DNA from: Letharia columbiana
Lineage: Eukaryota; Ascomycota; Lecanoromycetes; Lecanorales; Parmeliaceae
Direction of reading: 5' to 3'
NCBI RefSeq assembly: GCF_014066305.1
Contig: NW_023501045.1
Coordinates: forward strand, 124,001 to 188,000
DNA: 64,000 nt
Shown here: positions 26,769 to 38,283 of the stretch, in pieces
Position numbering within the stretch: the first letter of the stretch is position 1
Layout: each line of letters opens with the position of its first letter
The notes under the pieces: generated by a model
What the model was told of the DNA's origin: nothing
Databases searched by the model: none
What the model saw: the letters and a program-made list of their open reading frames with translations, nothing else
Program-made: the position numbers and the translations under genes

Positions 26769-27410
26769 AAGCCTAGGCCGCAACGGACAGGAAAAGAGAG
26801 CTGTATTGTGCGGGTAAGAACGGGTTTGAATTCTAGGACACTCGCTCGTGTAATCCATAGCGTGTCCTTCACAGGAACCTGTCAACGCATACTGCATTAT
26901 AATCATGATCTTCTCTGAAACGATTCGCACGGTGACCTCAGTAAAGTTTAAATCGCATCATCAATCTATCTATGCTTTACTCGGGCACATCGTCTCAACC
27001 AGGCGTTCTGCCTTGGTGGGGCGGAGGCTACCATGCTTAAAGAGCCGTTGACGGAATACAACAGTAAAACGGCCAGTTTTGCGCGCATTGTCCCTCAATG
27101 CGCACTCGATAGGATTCGAAGTTGTTGATACTATTATATGGAAGAATTAAGGGGATCCTGTCCCACTACATGAGAACATCACTAAGGCTACAGTCCGTAG
27201 ACCCGAGATGCCCACCTAGTGTAATCGCTCTTAGAGTAAAGTAGGCCGTACCCTCTTTGACCGAGGAAACCACACTCGAGAGTAACTTAGAACGCCCTCT
27301 CCAGAGCGCACTCGATGTATTGTAAAACCAGACGGGTTTGGTGACCCAAAGAACGAGGCCCCACTGTTCAAGGGTTTCGCATGCAGTTCAACACCCCTGA
27401 TTGGGGTGTG
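26769..27410. other. intergenic sequence
   Basis: No coding sequence seen between the sedolisin stop and the dispersed repeat that follows. Confidence 0.5.
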
Positions 27411-27786
27411 CCATTCATGAACAACACCCATCACAAGCACAAATAGGGTCCACATATGATGTGAATTAGTGGTTGGCCCGTCTCACGCCGGGGATAGCAA
27501 GCCCGGATAGGCCTGAACAGAGGTCTGAACAGGCATGTTCTCGTACCCCGGCGCAAGAAAAATCCCATGCCTATAGCATAAGCCTGGGTTGGATAAGTAT
27601 ATACAGGCCTGTACGGGTGGGACAAAAGGGTGCAATGGCTTTGAAAGAGGCGAACTCGAATGAAGAGCCATTGACAGGTGCAGAGCAGGTGGTTATGTAG
27701 CTCATGGTGGACACCTATCTCCTCCCCTTGACAGGGCACCTGACAAGGACCTGAAACAGGGGCAATATAATGAGACCCACTAACCC
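27411..27786 (-). repeat. dispersed ~360-bp repeat, copy A
   Basis: Read on the minus strand, this stretch aligns from GGGTTAGTGGGTC to CATGAATGG with the plus strand of 41042-41395. Shared blocks include GGGGTACGAG, CCTGTTCAG.CCTCTGTT, GGCCTAT, CATCCCCGGCG-type and GAGACGG.CCAACCACTA. Divergence is substantial, so the copies are old. No terminal inverted repeats or target duplications are obvious. Confidence 0.75.
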
Positions 27787-28368
27787 TCGACTCCACTGTG
27801 GCGACGTATCTTCAGCTCGAAGGAGACGATAAGACAACTTTTCTCCAAGAGCCCAGCCATATGAGGCATCGATGGTGAGAATTTAAAGAGAGAATCTTTT
27901 CCCAAGCATATTAATTTGACTACCAGTTTCTTCTCCTACGCGGCTTGCGGGAGTCTTCTTGCAGACCCTACGGGGAAAAGGCTTACCAGCATGCGGCATT
28001 GAGATTTCGTAGACGCACTGCTGTAGTGTGACTATGAACTCGGCTGATTTTGACTGAGGTAAAGTACATTTCCATTTTATGTGACTAAGAGACGAGGAGC
28101 TGTTGCAAGACATTAGGCAGTAAGACTTTGCGAGATATAGCGGAATAGTCGGCGTAACTTCGAAAAAGACGGACGAAAGTAGATATGTGGATATGATGGG
28201 AGTCACAAAATCAAAACAGTCAGCTTAACAGTTCCACCAGGCCAGCTGAGCAGTGTTAGACCAACTTATGTCGATTGAAACTAAGACTTCTTTCCGACTA
28301 TGAGGTAGCAAATATCGCCCAAAGAGAGATATAAGAGACTCACACTCACAGCTCCCCCAACTACTACA
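27787..28368. other. intergenic sequence downstream of the carbonic anhydrase-like gene
   Basis: A 107-codon minus-strand frame (28206-27883) has no domain I recognise and no supporting splice structure. I do not call it a gene. Confidence 0.4.
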
Positions 28369-29066
28369 TCAGACCTCCAGCTCCCTCACAAGCCCCGTCT
28401 CCGTATCCAACGCCAACCCTCTAATCTCCACCCCAGCCAAAACCTTCGAGCTCCTCAGCGCCTCAACATCAACCTTGATGGTCTCCTCGAAATCAGCCGC
28501 ATCAATACAGCCATACGACTCCGTCGCGTCAACCTCATCCGCCGCGTCGGGTGTTCTCGCCTTCGCGTCTTTGCGGATTTCATCGTCAGTGAGATGAACC
28601 ATGCCACAATCTGGTTTAAGGTTAGCATGCGTGACCAGCACCTTTCACACCCCGAGTTCCAAGCAGCAGCAGGAAGGAGTGTGCGCTAACCGGTGTGGTG
28701 AATGACGAGCACGGCTGCCGCATTCGCCAACGATCGCAGCACGGTGATACTGGTTATGACATCTTTGCTGGCGCGACCGCCTGCATTCCGAATGACGGCG
28801 GCGCGTGAATCGGGGCCGAAGAACTGCTCTGGGACGCAACGCGGGTCAAGACAAGTCACTGGCAAGGGTCGTGATCAGCATGAGGACTTCCAGTGAAATG
28901 TATTTGAGGGCGAGGGCAGGATTGGGAACAAACAAATGATGAGTCCTCCGCCGGACTGGATTGCCATGGCGCGCATCTGCTCCATCGTGGCAGGCATTTT
29001 CCACGCCTCTGCGAACTTGCGATTGGTCTCTAGGAGACCCTGAATTTTGGAGTCGGTGTTTGCCAT
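28369..29066 (-). CDS. beta-carbonic anhydrase-like protein
   Basis: Minus strand, three exons: 29066-28934, 28858-28691 and 28610-28369, with introns of 75 and 80 bp, giving 180 residues. The zinc site of the beta class is complete: Cys47 with the Asp49/Arg51 dyad in TCLDPR, then His99 and Cys102 in HHTDCGM, both motifs assembled only after splicing. RNAGGR between them is also typical. Such enzymes interconvert carbon dioxide and bicarbonate. At 180 residues it belongs to the short fungal group close to the bacterial-type proteins rather than the long plant type. The frame is open upstream to an ATG at 29186, which would add 40 residues including an Arg/Leu-rich stretch that could target mitochondria; I prefer the internal start because MANTDSKIQGLLETN resembles family N-termini. 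Confidence 0.88.
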
Positions 29067-31764
29067 GCTTGGAATTTTTCTCGAGGGATGTTGTGAAATG
29101 AGGCAAGATCTCTGGGTAAGGAGTAGGAGTGTAGTTGCACGACTCGAGATGGGAGTATATATTCGTTTAAGAAAGTGCAGACGCAAGGTCTGAGGGTCCC
29201 CATTTTATAATGCATCCGACTGACGAAGCAGGGTGCAGAGTCCAGTGATTAGTGTTCATTTCGCAACCGAGGTCGCTGGTCATGTATGGAGTCGCGTGTT
29301 GCAATTTTTGCTTACGCATTTCGTAGTTCCTAGAGCTTTCAACAGTAATCGCATGGATTCGAGACAATGAATAGCATGACTAATGGTACGCGAAAGTCAA
29401 AGCGTTCCCAATTTCCTCCAATTTACATACTTCCAAACGCTTCTGACGGAGTCTCTCGACCCGTACCCACTCACTTGGCAAAGTATCCTGCTGACGAAGC
29501 AGGCGTGAAGGCATAAGTCAAGTATCCGATTCGCATTCAAAAATGCTGACCGTGCATATAGTCGTATAGTGCAGATACTGCTTGCTCGGAGCGGTTCTCG
29601 AAGAGCTAACGACAGCAAACATAACCAAGGCGATGCATCGCATGACTAATAGAATTCGAACCTCATCACTGTTCCCACTCCCTCCAGCTTCCATGTTCCC
29701 ACAACATCCTCACAAAATCTACCCCTGCTGCCAGGCTTCCTCTTTAGATCTGGTTTCCTGAATCCTTTGGAAAAGACTGCCACCACAGCACTGCCTCAGA
29801 TCCTCCTTCCACACGCGCTCATTCGTTTGCACTAGGATCCGAGTCGTTCCGCGCTCCATAACAGCGAAGCTCAAAGTCGCCGGACCCGCCACGACCCTGT
29901 CCTTTTCGATGAGCAGGCTATCCAGAGGGAAGGCGACCCAGAATACTAGGGATCTGAAGCCCGTGCAAACTTCTCGAGGGGTGATGATGATCGCGTTCCC
30001 GTTGCTATGCCAGATAATGACAAGTCACAGAAGTATAGTCAAATGTCCTGTTCACGACGAGGTGCCGAAAGATTATGCTTTTTTCGGACTGATAACAGCG
30101 AGGATCGGTAGGGAATTGCTTGGTGGACCGGGAGTAGTTGCACCCCTCTCTTCATCGCTAAGTTCTCAGGCTGCGTTCACATCTAGACGTTCAACGCATG
30201 TTGATAGCTGCTGTTAAGCAGTCGCATTGACTAGTCCAGACTTCTTTCATTGAGCTGACGTGATAGTGAATTAGAAGACGATGACCATGTCACGCTGGAC
30301 TGAGCTAATTCATCGACTAGCCTCAAACCCCAGAGGTCTTCGTGACACGATAACAATACTCCAGGAACTAAATGCAAGGTGCAGGTCCGTGAGTGCTGGG
30401 TAGAAGATCCTTGCAATCGCAGGCTTGAGACTGATAAAGTAGCCTGGCTTTTGTGATAGTCAGCGTGGAAGTCTGACAAGCGAATCATCCTCAAAATCAT
30501 ATGAGCATGACTTATCTACAGATTGCTTACCCCGCCGACTATAATTTTCCGTCCGTATACAGTTGCCACCAGTCCTCACTTCGAGTGCCCAATTAGGACC
30601 TTGATAGATCTAGACCGGCACATGATATAATAATGCTGGACTAGTTGAGTAAGCTCCGGCGTCAAACATCGGGAGAAGCAGTGCCGATGTAACGATTGCC
30701 ATTATTAATGGCTTACATATCCCAAGTTTTCCTCTAGGGACCGAAGTACCAGATGAGGGGGTGAAAGCCTGGTATAAATTAGCCTGCGCTGGCGGATCTT
30801 ACTTAGTAACCCGTGATTTTGCTCTTCGTTGTCGGAGGAGCTTGTACAACGGCGGCCACGATGCCGACTTTCAGACAAAGATAATCATCTTGCGTAGGTA
30901 GTGCAGCCCGAGATCGGATGACGAAATCCAATGCTGTGCATCGCTCTCCATGGATGACCTATATCCGAAACCAATACAATTTCCACGCAATCAGAAAGGC
31001 CATCCTTTTTCGGGCTCGTACGTACGAATGCCTGGATATGAATCGTTGCGGTGACTGGATGATGAAACATATCGACAGCTTGGAACATGGCATGCTTAGC
31101 TCCTCGACTTTCCAAAATCTAGGAACAAGATGCATGAAAGGGAAGTCGTTGTGAAGACCATCCAAGCGCTAACGCTCTCCGTACGGCTATAGTCCGATCC
31201 TTCGGCTCCAACAAGTAAGTCTTCGAGAAAATGTAGATAGTGCCGCGGTTGATGATTTATGATTGCCCAAGGTAGAATGCTCTCATGTCTTTCTTGCCAC
31301 GTGGGCTTTTCTAATAATGAGTGACTGAGATGGACTAGATTCAAAATAAACACCAATTTTGTGCTTAACTCGAAGCTAGGTAATCATAGCGATTCAAGGG
31401 ACAATAGGCCACGTACTACTGACACATGTTGCCGGCCAGTCATGTGGGAAGGAAAACTATTTTCGGCCGCATCCGAAAAACTCGTGCAGCCTCGACCTTT
31501 AGCTAAATACTCTTCTTTTTTTTCTGATCATGGGCCTTAAATTCTCTTTAATTTCTAGGCTTCTAAACAATGTCGTTATCGTGAATGCGCCGACGAGTTT
31601 GCTAACGCGACCGACTTGAAGCAGTATGAATCATACGGCCCAGAAGAATGCACCAGAAAGAGGTAGTCTCTCTGGAGTCAGGAGTCGAAGAAGCTCGTTC
31701 CGATGCTCCTGAACCAGCGGGTCAGATACGGGAAGCCTGAGGTCACAATCAGCATAGTCTTTTA
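29067..31764. other. intergenic region with no supported gene
   Basis: Contains a weak, diverged tandem duplication (about 29217-29650, offset ~268 bp, sharing CTGACGAAGCAG and GCATGACTAAT). The rest has only short frames without recognisable domains. The stretch 31631-31764 may contribute an alternative C-terminus to the Zn2Cys6 gene, because another frame stays open there to 31631. Confidence 0.4.
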
Positions 31765-33482
31765 TCAGTCCAGGATCGTTGGAAGGACTTTCCTATGGTA
31801 GCGGCATAGGGCGTATACATAAGCTGCATGCAAGTAGGCGCTTGCTCCATCTGCAAGAATCTGAATCTTCCGGCCGGACAAGGGCATGAGGTGTGACATG
31901 TGCTGTCTCACTCCAGTAAGCCTTTCAAGCAAGCCTTTCCTCTGAATCGATACCGGCTGTATCACTTGCAACTCCCAGGTAACCGCAGCGTAGATGTCCA
32001 GAAGCTTTGGAGAAAGGCCTACAAGAGGGTCGATTTCATCGCTGTTTTGTTCATCTCCCCACAGAAACCTGTTTGGTTGGCCGGGTCTGAATCCATAGGC
32101 GATGTTGGAGAAAATCCAAATGTGAGTTGACTTTGAGGCGGAGGCCAAGGTTCCCATGCTGCTGCAGACTCTTCTGGACCCTGTATGAGAGAAGCAGAGG
32201 AATTATATGATTTGTCCACCGCAGCCTCAGTCCTGGTCTAATAATCTGGCAGCAGACTCATCAGTTATTGCAGAGGGCAACACATTCGAAGACTTACGAT
32301 GTACTGATTTGCAAGGATCGTGAAGTGAAGAGCATCGAGACGGTTTGTAGGAGGATCTGATTGCCATATTATCATTTGTTTGGTAGATTACCACCTCGTC
32401 AGCCCTTCTTGTGTCCGAAGGCTCTATCATTTTCTCTTTTCGTTGCTCCAAATACAAATTCATGAGGGCAGGAATCATGAACCGCTGGGTTGGAGTATCA
32501 TGTTGACGCAGCAGATCGCTCAGCACGTGCTTGGCGACTAGGGTCGGTCCAGGTAGGAAAGCATTGACATCTATGAGGTTAGCGTCCGTCATCAAGGTGA
32601 ATAGCGGGGTCTACTCACAGTAATGTATTTGCTCATTGGGTGTGAGGTCCTTGGGCGGTCGACACAGGCCATGCTTAATCAAGCAACGTTGAAAGTCTGA
32701 TGATTGGCCAAGGTGGGAGCTCTCGGCGCCCTGAATTGCCGCTGCATCATTTGCGTGCCCGAAGTCGGCTGTGAAAGTCGTCGTGTATTTACCTTGGGCG
32801 GGGATAACGGTCGGTACAGAGCCCGCATGTCCGTACGGATTGGAAGTGCTTTGCCTTGCTGTAAGGACATCGGATTTACGGTGTAGGTCGTGGACCTCTG
32901 TCCGCGGATCTCCTCGTAGGCCATTGGATCTGCACTGAATTAGAAGTCACTATGAAGGTGCACAGTGCTAGACTACTGCCAATTGGCATGCTAACTTCGA
33001 AAGAGTAGTTCTGGTAAGAGAATAGTGACAATTCGAGTCGCACCGTACACATTGTGCACAAGGTGTAGTTCCATCGCATTTTGTCTTCCTTCTTTGACAC
33101 TCATTGCATGCCTAGAGGTAATTAGTAGCTGCAGACGGCACCGTCCAGTGAATGCGCTTGCCAGCAAAACTCGGTTTTGGCCTACATTGGCTTTGCCGTA
33201 CTGTAGCTTTGTTGTGTCACGCTCCTTGAAAAGATGTGCAGCACCCTCAGCGCTCATGAGAAACTGGGAGGTGGCCTTAGGACTAGGACATGGTGGAAGT
33301 AAAGTGGAAGGAACAGCAGCGCAATTTACTAGAAATGGAGAGGAAGACGTAGCAGTCCTATGAGGATACGGTGGGGGTTGGAAGTACTGGATCTGGTAGG
33401 GCAAACCTGGAGCTGAACGTTCTGCCATATCCCCAGAGTCAGCGCCCATAACCTGGCTGCTTTGGTCATTTATCACTTCCAT
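31765..33482 (-). CDS. Zn2Cys6 fungal transcription factor
   Basis: Minus strand, five exons: 33482-33186, 33111-32996, 32929-32619, 32570-32298 and 32180-31765. The introns are 74, 66, 48 and 117 bp and the total is 470 residues, with every junction keeping frame. Exon 2 opens with the binuclear zinc cluster: Cys 101, 104, 111, 117, 120 and 127 in the pattern C-x2-C-x6-C-x5-C-x2-C-x6-C. About 99 residues of Pro/Ser-rich sequence precede it, so the cluster is not at the extreme N-terminus as it often is. The C-terminal half, with DPLVGLSPKLLDIY, resembles the fungal-specific regulatory domain. The gene is divergent from the FAD oxidase at 34259, which it may control. The last intron and the C-terminus are the least certain parts. 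Confidence 0.75.
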
Positions 33483-34258
33483 CGCGCTGAATTGTATGAT
33501 GGGACAAGTGGGAAGATTTCGAGAATAGAGGTGATGGTAAAGTAGGGAGCTATTGTCTCGAATGCAAATGCAAATTCGTTATCGTTTCATTGGTAGATTT
33601 CGAGGGGCACCTCCATTGGTAAAAGGCCGAAGGGTACGTACATAAGGATCGTTTCTGCCCAGCCGAAGATGATCCCACCAATCAATGCATCCGACCATTC
33701 AAAGGTTTACCAAAGAGGGGGGCCAACAGAGCCCTGCATTCCGAAAATCCTGGTCAATAATATTGTCGTTCCAGGCTCATTGCCTCATTCTATTGGGAGT
33801 ATGTGGGAAGAATAAGATCCTGGAAGGATTTGAAAATGTAGCGAGTGGAATTGACAGAAACAATGTACCGCAAGAGCAAACGACCATCTACGCAGCCACA
33901 TTTGCTTGCTCCGGCTGACCAACGGAGTATTAGTCGTGATCTCCAACCCGAGAGTTTTTCTTTATCGCAAAAAACTCTAGCCAGCGGCCACTGACGTGCC
34001 AATCCAAGAAACGACAATCTTTCTCTGCCACGAGCATCTCCAATACTCGCGATTGCGATGATCGACGAAATCATGACTTCTCTTACAGCATATGGTGTCT
34101 TTGATAAGAGAAGACGCCTAGTGCAGGCTGGCAGGTGATCTCGTCGATCACTGCAAATCGCGAGTAAGCGCGCGAACATTGACGTGGCAATCTTGAGTCT
34201 TTGCACTCATAAATGGCCAAGACAATCCTCTTCTCAACCTCTTCTGTGCGATCTCAAG
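33483..34258. promoter_or_regulatory. shared divergent promoter region
   Basis: A 776-bp interval separates the start codons of the Zn2Cys6 regulator (leftward) and the FAD oxidoreductase (rightward). Divergent regulator-target pairs are common in fungal catabolic clusters. No clear CGG-type inverted or direct repeat stood out by eye, and no coding sequence is present. Confidence 0.5.
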
Positions 34259-35670
34259 ATGTCTGTTCTCGTACACACTGAGAAGTGCACGGGCGCACGA
34301 AAGTGCCTCATCATCGGTGGCGGAGTGATGGGCCTTTCAACAGCATGGCATCTTCTCAAAGACGGACATACCGACGTCACTGTGCTTGATCACCCGGATC
34401 CTTTGGCGCCGAGCCGCGATATCTCTAAATTTTTTCGGGTTGACTACACGGATCCAGAGCGGATGAAGCTTGTATTGAAATCCAAGAATCTATGGGAGAA
34501 CGACGACTTGTTCAAACCGTTCCTTCATCGCACAGGCCGGATCGTTGCTTATCCACCGGCGGGAGTTGACACTCTGACTGGTATTGACCGCGCCAGGTCT
34601 GGTTTGAGCCTACCCGCACGGAAGCATGAATCGGCCAGGCTTCTAGAAGACATATTCGAGTCAACACCCATCTCACAACAGCTTGAAGTGGTTTATAACG
34701 AAGATGACGGGGTCGTGGACTGGAATCGAGTGATGAAAAGCTTGAAACAAGAATGCATGAACACGGGAGGAAAGTTTCAAGAGGGACGTGTGCTACATCT
34801 AGACTCAAACACGGGAGGGATGATTGATGCCGTGGTGACTTCGGAAGGTTTTGTTGACGCAGCACAGACAGACATCATCTTGGCCGCTGGACCGTGGATT
34901 ATGCAACTGCTCGAGGCTTCGAGCATTCAACAACCTCCGCTTTCAAGGGCGCCGATTGCAACTGGTATCTTTGCATTTCATCTGGAACTGACCACTCAGC
35001 AATGGGTCAAATACCATAACCTTCCGCGATTCTCCGAGATTGGCGTTTGTGGGTTACGCAGAGCCTCTACATGCGCTTTGCTAAATTTATGAGTAGGCGA
35101 GTTCGTATGCCATCCCACAGACGTTGGTGCGGCCAAGGTGACGTGGACCACGGCTTTTAGAAATCCGTCAGGGGATGGGGCCCTATCTGAGCCAAGCGAT
35201 GTCGCCAAGACGAGTCTAGCCATCAAGATGATGCTAGACGCCCGTGATTGGGTTCGAAAAAGAATTCCGGGGCTCAAAGGCGCCCGATTTAAGTCGATAC
35301 AGTCGTACTGGTGGGCAAAAACTTCTTTCACGACTCACGTTTCTCGGCTAATCACTATAGGGATGGCGTCACTGGCAACCAGAATCCTATCATCGTCCGG
35401 CACCCGGAGCATCCCAACTTGATCATTGCTGGGGGAGGATCATACACGCACGCCAAAGATCTCCCCTACATCGGTCGAGTCGTCACCGAAGTTTTGCAAG
35501 GAACCGGGACTCACAGCCAATTTGGCTGGGACGAGAGACCTGCCGGCAAGCACTTGAACAATCAGCCATCGCTGTATCCAGATCTCCTCTTTGGTGATCT
35601 GGAGTTGGAGGCATCGAGAGACCAGCGAGTAAAGGACTGGAATAGGGAGCGTTCCGACTGGATTATTTGA
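34259..35670 (+). CDS. FAD-dependent amine oxidase (fructosyl amino acid / sarcosine oxidase-like)
   Basis: Three exons, 34259-35048, 35097-35310 and 35361-35670, with introns of 48 and 50 bp, give 437 residues. Residues 17-40 form the ADP-binding beta-alpha-beta fold (LIIGGGVMGLSTAWHL, then an acidic end at VTVLDH). The C-terminal part has NLIIAGGGSYTHAKDLPYIG, the second FAD contact of the DAO family. Length and order match fungal fructosyl amino acid oxidase and sarcosine oxidase-like proteins, which oxidise secondary amines and release peroxide. In those enzymes FAD is bound to a Cys just before a Trp or Tyr in this region; here the sequence is QSYWDGVT, with Tyr in that place. FAD may therefore be held non-covalently or the activity altered. 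No peroxisomal SKL-type end is present (the chain ends in DWII). An upstream in-frame ATG at 34184 exists; 34259 was preferred for its AAG context. Confidence 0.85.
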
Positions 35671-36392
35671 TGATTGACCTTGTCCACCTTATCTCTCGAG
35701 AAATTGGTATTTAGCATAGGAAATCAGAGACACTATCAGCAGCGTACAATTTTGGTCTAATCCCTTTTTTGCATGTATGTCTTTGAGTCCTTGCTGTCAT
35801 GCTCGGAACCTTTCGAATGGTAATGGTAACGGTAATTTTAGTGAAGGACGACACACACTGGGGTGATATGATAATTACCCCGGGCAGCCGACTTCGAAGA
35901 TCGTTGAAGACCATAAGCAAACAATATACAGGCGGGTATGCCCCTGTTCATATACACGAGATGCCTGGGATCCATCTATTGTTTCCACCCGAGTCCAGTG
36001 GCAATAGCTTACGTATCTGGAGGGTCCCGGGGTGCGCTTTCAGATGATTCCCAACTCAGTATCGAAATGAAGCGAGACAGTTGCCTGACTAAATCAGCAC
36101 TCCCTCTTCGTTTTCTCACTTGACTCCAAGAACGAAGCAGGAGATATCCCTGCTGTCTTCTATGACCATGTAGGCCGAACTGCAGAGTGCTTTCCCCCCA
36201 AAGACTCCCTCGGCCCGAAGATCATGTGCTCCCTCTGGTTATATGCCTGGAGCCCTTTTGTCCAGTCTCTGTGTAGGACATTCGACTGCATGGAGACACT
36301 CCCATACTCTTGAGTGGCCACACAGGCCAACCTTGGGTCCAGTCCCGGCCCAAGCTCCCTCCGCTCGGGAATCGTCTACTCGCTGCACCTTA
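35671..36392. other. intergenic sequence
   Basis: No gene supported. Short frames without recognised domains. Confidence 0.45.
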
Positions 36393-36520
36393 GCTACTTC
36401 TTATAATACTTCCTTGCCCACATATTCGTAGGTCTTCCTTGCCACATGTTCATAAGTCTTTCTTGCCTACTACCCCGTAGGACTTCCGTGCCTGCTCCGA
36501 CAGTAGACTTCCATGCCTGC
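36393..36520. repeat. degenerate ~24-bp minisatellite
   Basis: About five diverged copies built on a CGTAGGTCTTCCTTGCC core: TAATACTTCCTTGCC, CGTAGGTCTTCCTTGCC, CATAAGTCTTTCTTGCC, CGTAGGACTTCCGTGCC and AGTAGACTTCCATGCC. Confidence 0.65.
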
Positions 36521-37009
36521 ACACAGCCCGAATTTTGCGGTGGACATGCTCATTTGAAAGGCAATATCGTTGATTGCCCTTGTAACACCTCATTTTTTCT
36601 TTATGATTGCCCTTGTCGCAGGCTCCCGAATGCGTCTTCGAGATTCGTCCTGGTCGTGTCGTAATAAATGAAAGGGAAAGATAAAGGCTCACCGGGCTGG
36701 TACACCAGCTCTGCGGAATGGCATGGTGCGTTTAGAAGTAATGGCATGTTGTACGAGGAAAAAAATTTGTCTCGATGGCATTTCCACCAGAAGGTGCAAT
36801 GAGGCGATGACTAAGCAGTGAAAAAGAGATCAGTGAGCTAGCTACGGTCGTGCCAAGTTTTCTAAGCTCCTTTCGGTTGACGGATCTCGCTTGGCTTCTT
36901 TGGGTTAGTTCGCTGACTTCGCGGGCTCGGGGTGAAATCTCAGGGTGGTATCCCCCAAAACCACCCCCGGATATATCGGATTTTAGAAATTGCATGTCCG
37001 AGTAAGATT
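36521..37009. other. intergenic sequence leading into the AT-rich block
   Basis: Ordinary composition up to about 37005, where A+T content rises abruptly. No coding sequence recognised. Confidence 0.45.
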
Positions 37010-38156
37010 AAATTTTTTTAAAATTCGCTTATTATAGAAGGCGTTTATTTGTAATTAATATAGAAGTATATGTTTTAATATTTTTTTATTTTAATAAAGT
37101 ATTTAATATTATATTTAAATATTTTAAATTTTTAATTATTTATGCTTTATATTTAATTTATTTTATTGTGTTTTATTTTTTTATTTTTTTTTTTGTTTAT
37201 TTAATAAGTTATTATTAATAAATTTAATAAGATTTGAGTAATTATATTTTATTAAATTTTTTAATAATATAAATTATAATTTTAATTTATTTATTGATTA
37301 GTAATTATTTATTTAATATTTATTAAGATAAATAATATGAGAGAGAGTTACTATTAATATATATTATTAATTTTAATAAAGATATATGATTTAATTTAAT
37401 ATCTTAAGTTTTAATTTATTAAAATAATTATAATTAAATAGAAATATTTATTTTTATTATTATTATTTTTATTTTATTATAGGTTTTTTATTATTTAATT
37501 AATTAAAGAAAGTTTATTTTATTTATTATATAGTTAGGATTCTATATGTAAATTTTTCTAGATATCTACGATATATAGTGTAAGATTAAAAATTCGATAT
37601 CTAGTAACTAAAGAATATATATAATATAGATAGATAATATAAAAAGATATTCTTATTAATATAGAATTAAATTATTTGATATTAATATATAATATATATT
37701 GTTAAATATAAGAGGGATATTTTTTTAGGTTTTTAAGTTTATAACTTAAGTATTATAGAAAATAAGTAATAGTTATTTGAGAAGTATTTATAGAAGGAAT
37801 AGTTTATATATTTATATATTATTTAAATAATATATTTTTTTTGATTTTATTTAATATATATTATTTTTATTTTTAGTTTTAGTTTTATTTAAGTTATTTT
37901 AAGTTATAAGAGTATAATAGTTTTTATGGTTTTTGGATATTTATTTTTTTTATTTAGTTTATATATTTATAGATTATATTTAAGTAATAATTTATTTTAT
38001 TAGTAGTTTAGAGTAGTTTTTTATTATATTATTATATTTTGTGATATTTATTATAAATAATATTTATGTTAAAATATGTGGGTTATTTAATTATAAGTTA
38101 TGTATATTTTTATTAATAATTATATTAATTGTGTTTTATAATATTTAAGAAAATAA
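37010..38156. repeat. AT-rich, C-depleted block (RIP-degraded repeat)
   Basis: The plus strand is mostly A, T and some G with very few C. No domain is readable. It continues on the other side of the TRIM-like element, which inserted into it. Confidence 0.65.
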
Positions 38157-38161
38157 GATAT
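38157..38161. repeat. left 5-bp target-site duplication
   Basis: GATAT directly before the element, repeated at 39090-39094 directly after it. Confidence 0.85.
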
Positions 38162-38269
38162 TGTTGGGAACAGCTCCCGGGGCCTAGGGGCTCTGCGGGG
38201 GTATTTAGGTTAAATAGGGGTGTCTGACTGTCAGCGCAGACACCGGAAGCTTTTAGTGAGTTGCTAACA
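38162..38269 (+). repeat. left LTR of the TRIM-like element
   Basis: 108 bp, TGTTGGGAACAG to GTTGCTAACA. It contains the hairpin GTGTCTG...CAGACAC and the 11-mer AGCGCAGACAC (38233-38243), whose complement lies just after the LTR. Confidence 0.85.
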
Positions 38270-38272
38270 ATA

Positions 38273-38283
38273 GTGTCTGCGCT
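38273..38283 (+). promoter_or_regulatory. candidate self-priming primer-binding site
   Basis: GTGTCTGCGCT starts three bases after the left LTR, where a primer-binding site belongs, and is the perfect reverse complement of AGCGCAGACAC inside the LTR. The placement resembles Tf1-type elements, whose mRNA 5' end folds back to prime reverse transcription. The role here is inference. Confidence 0.45.
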
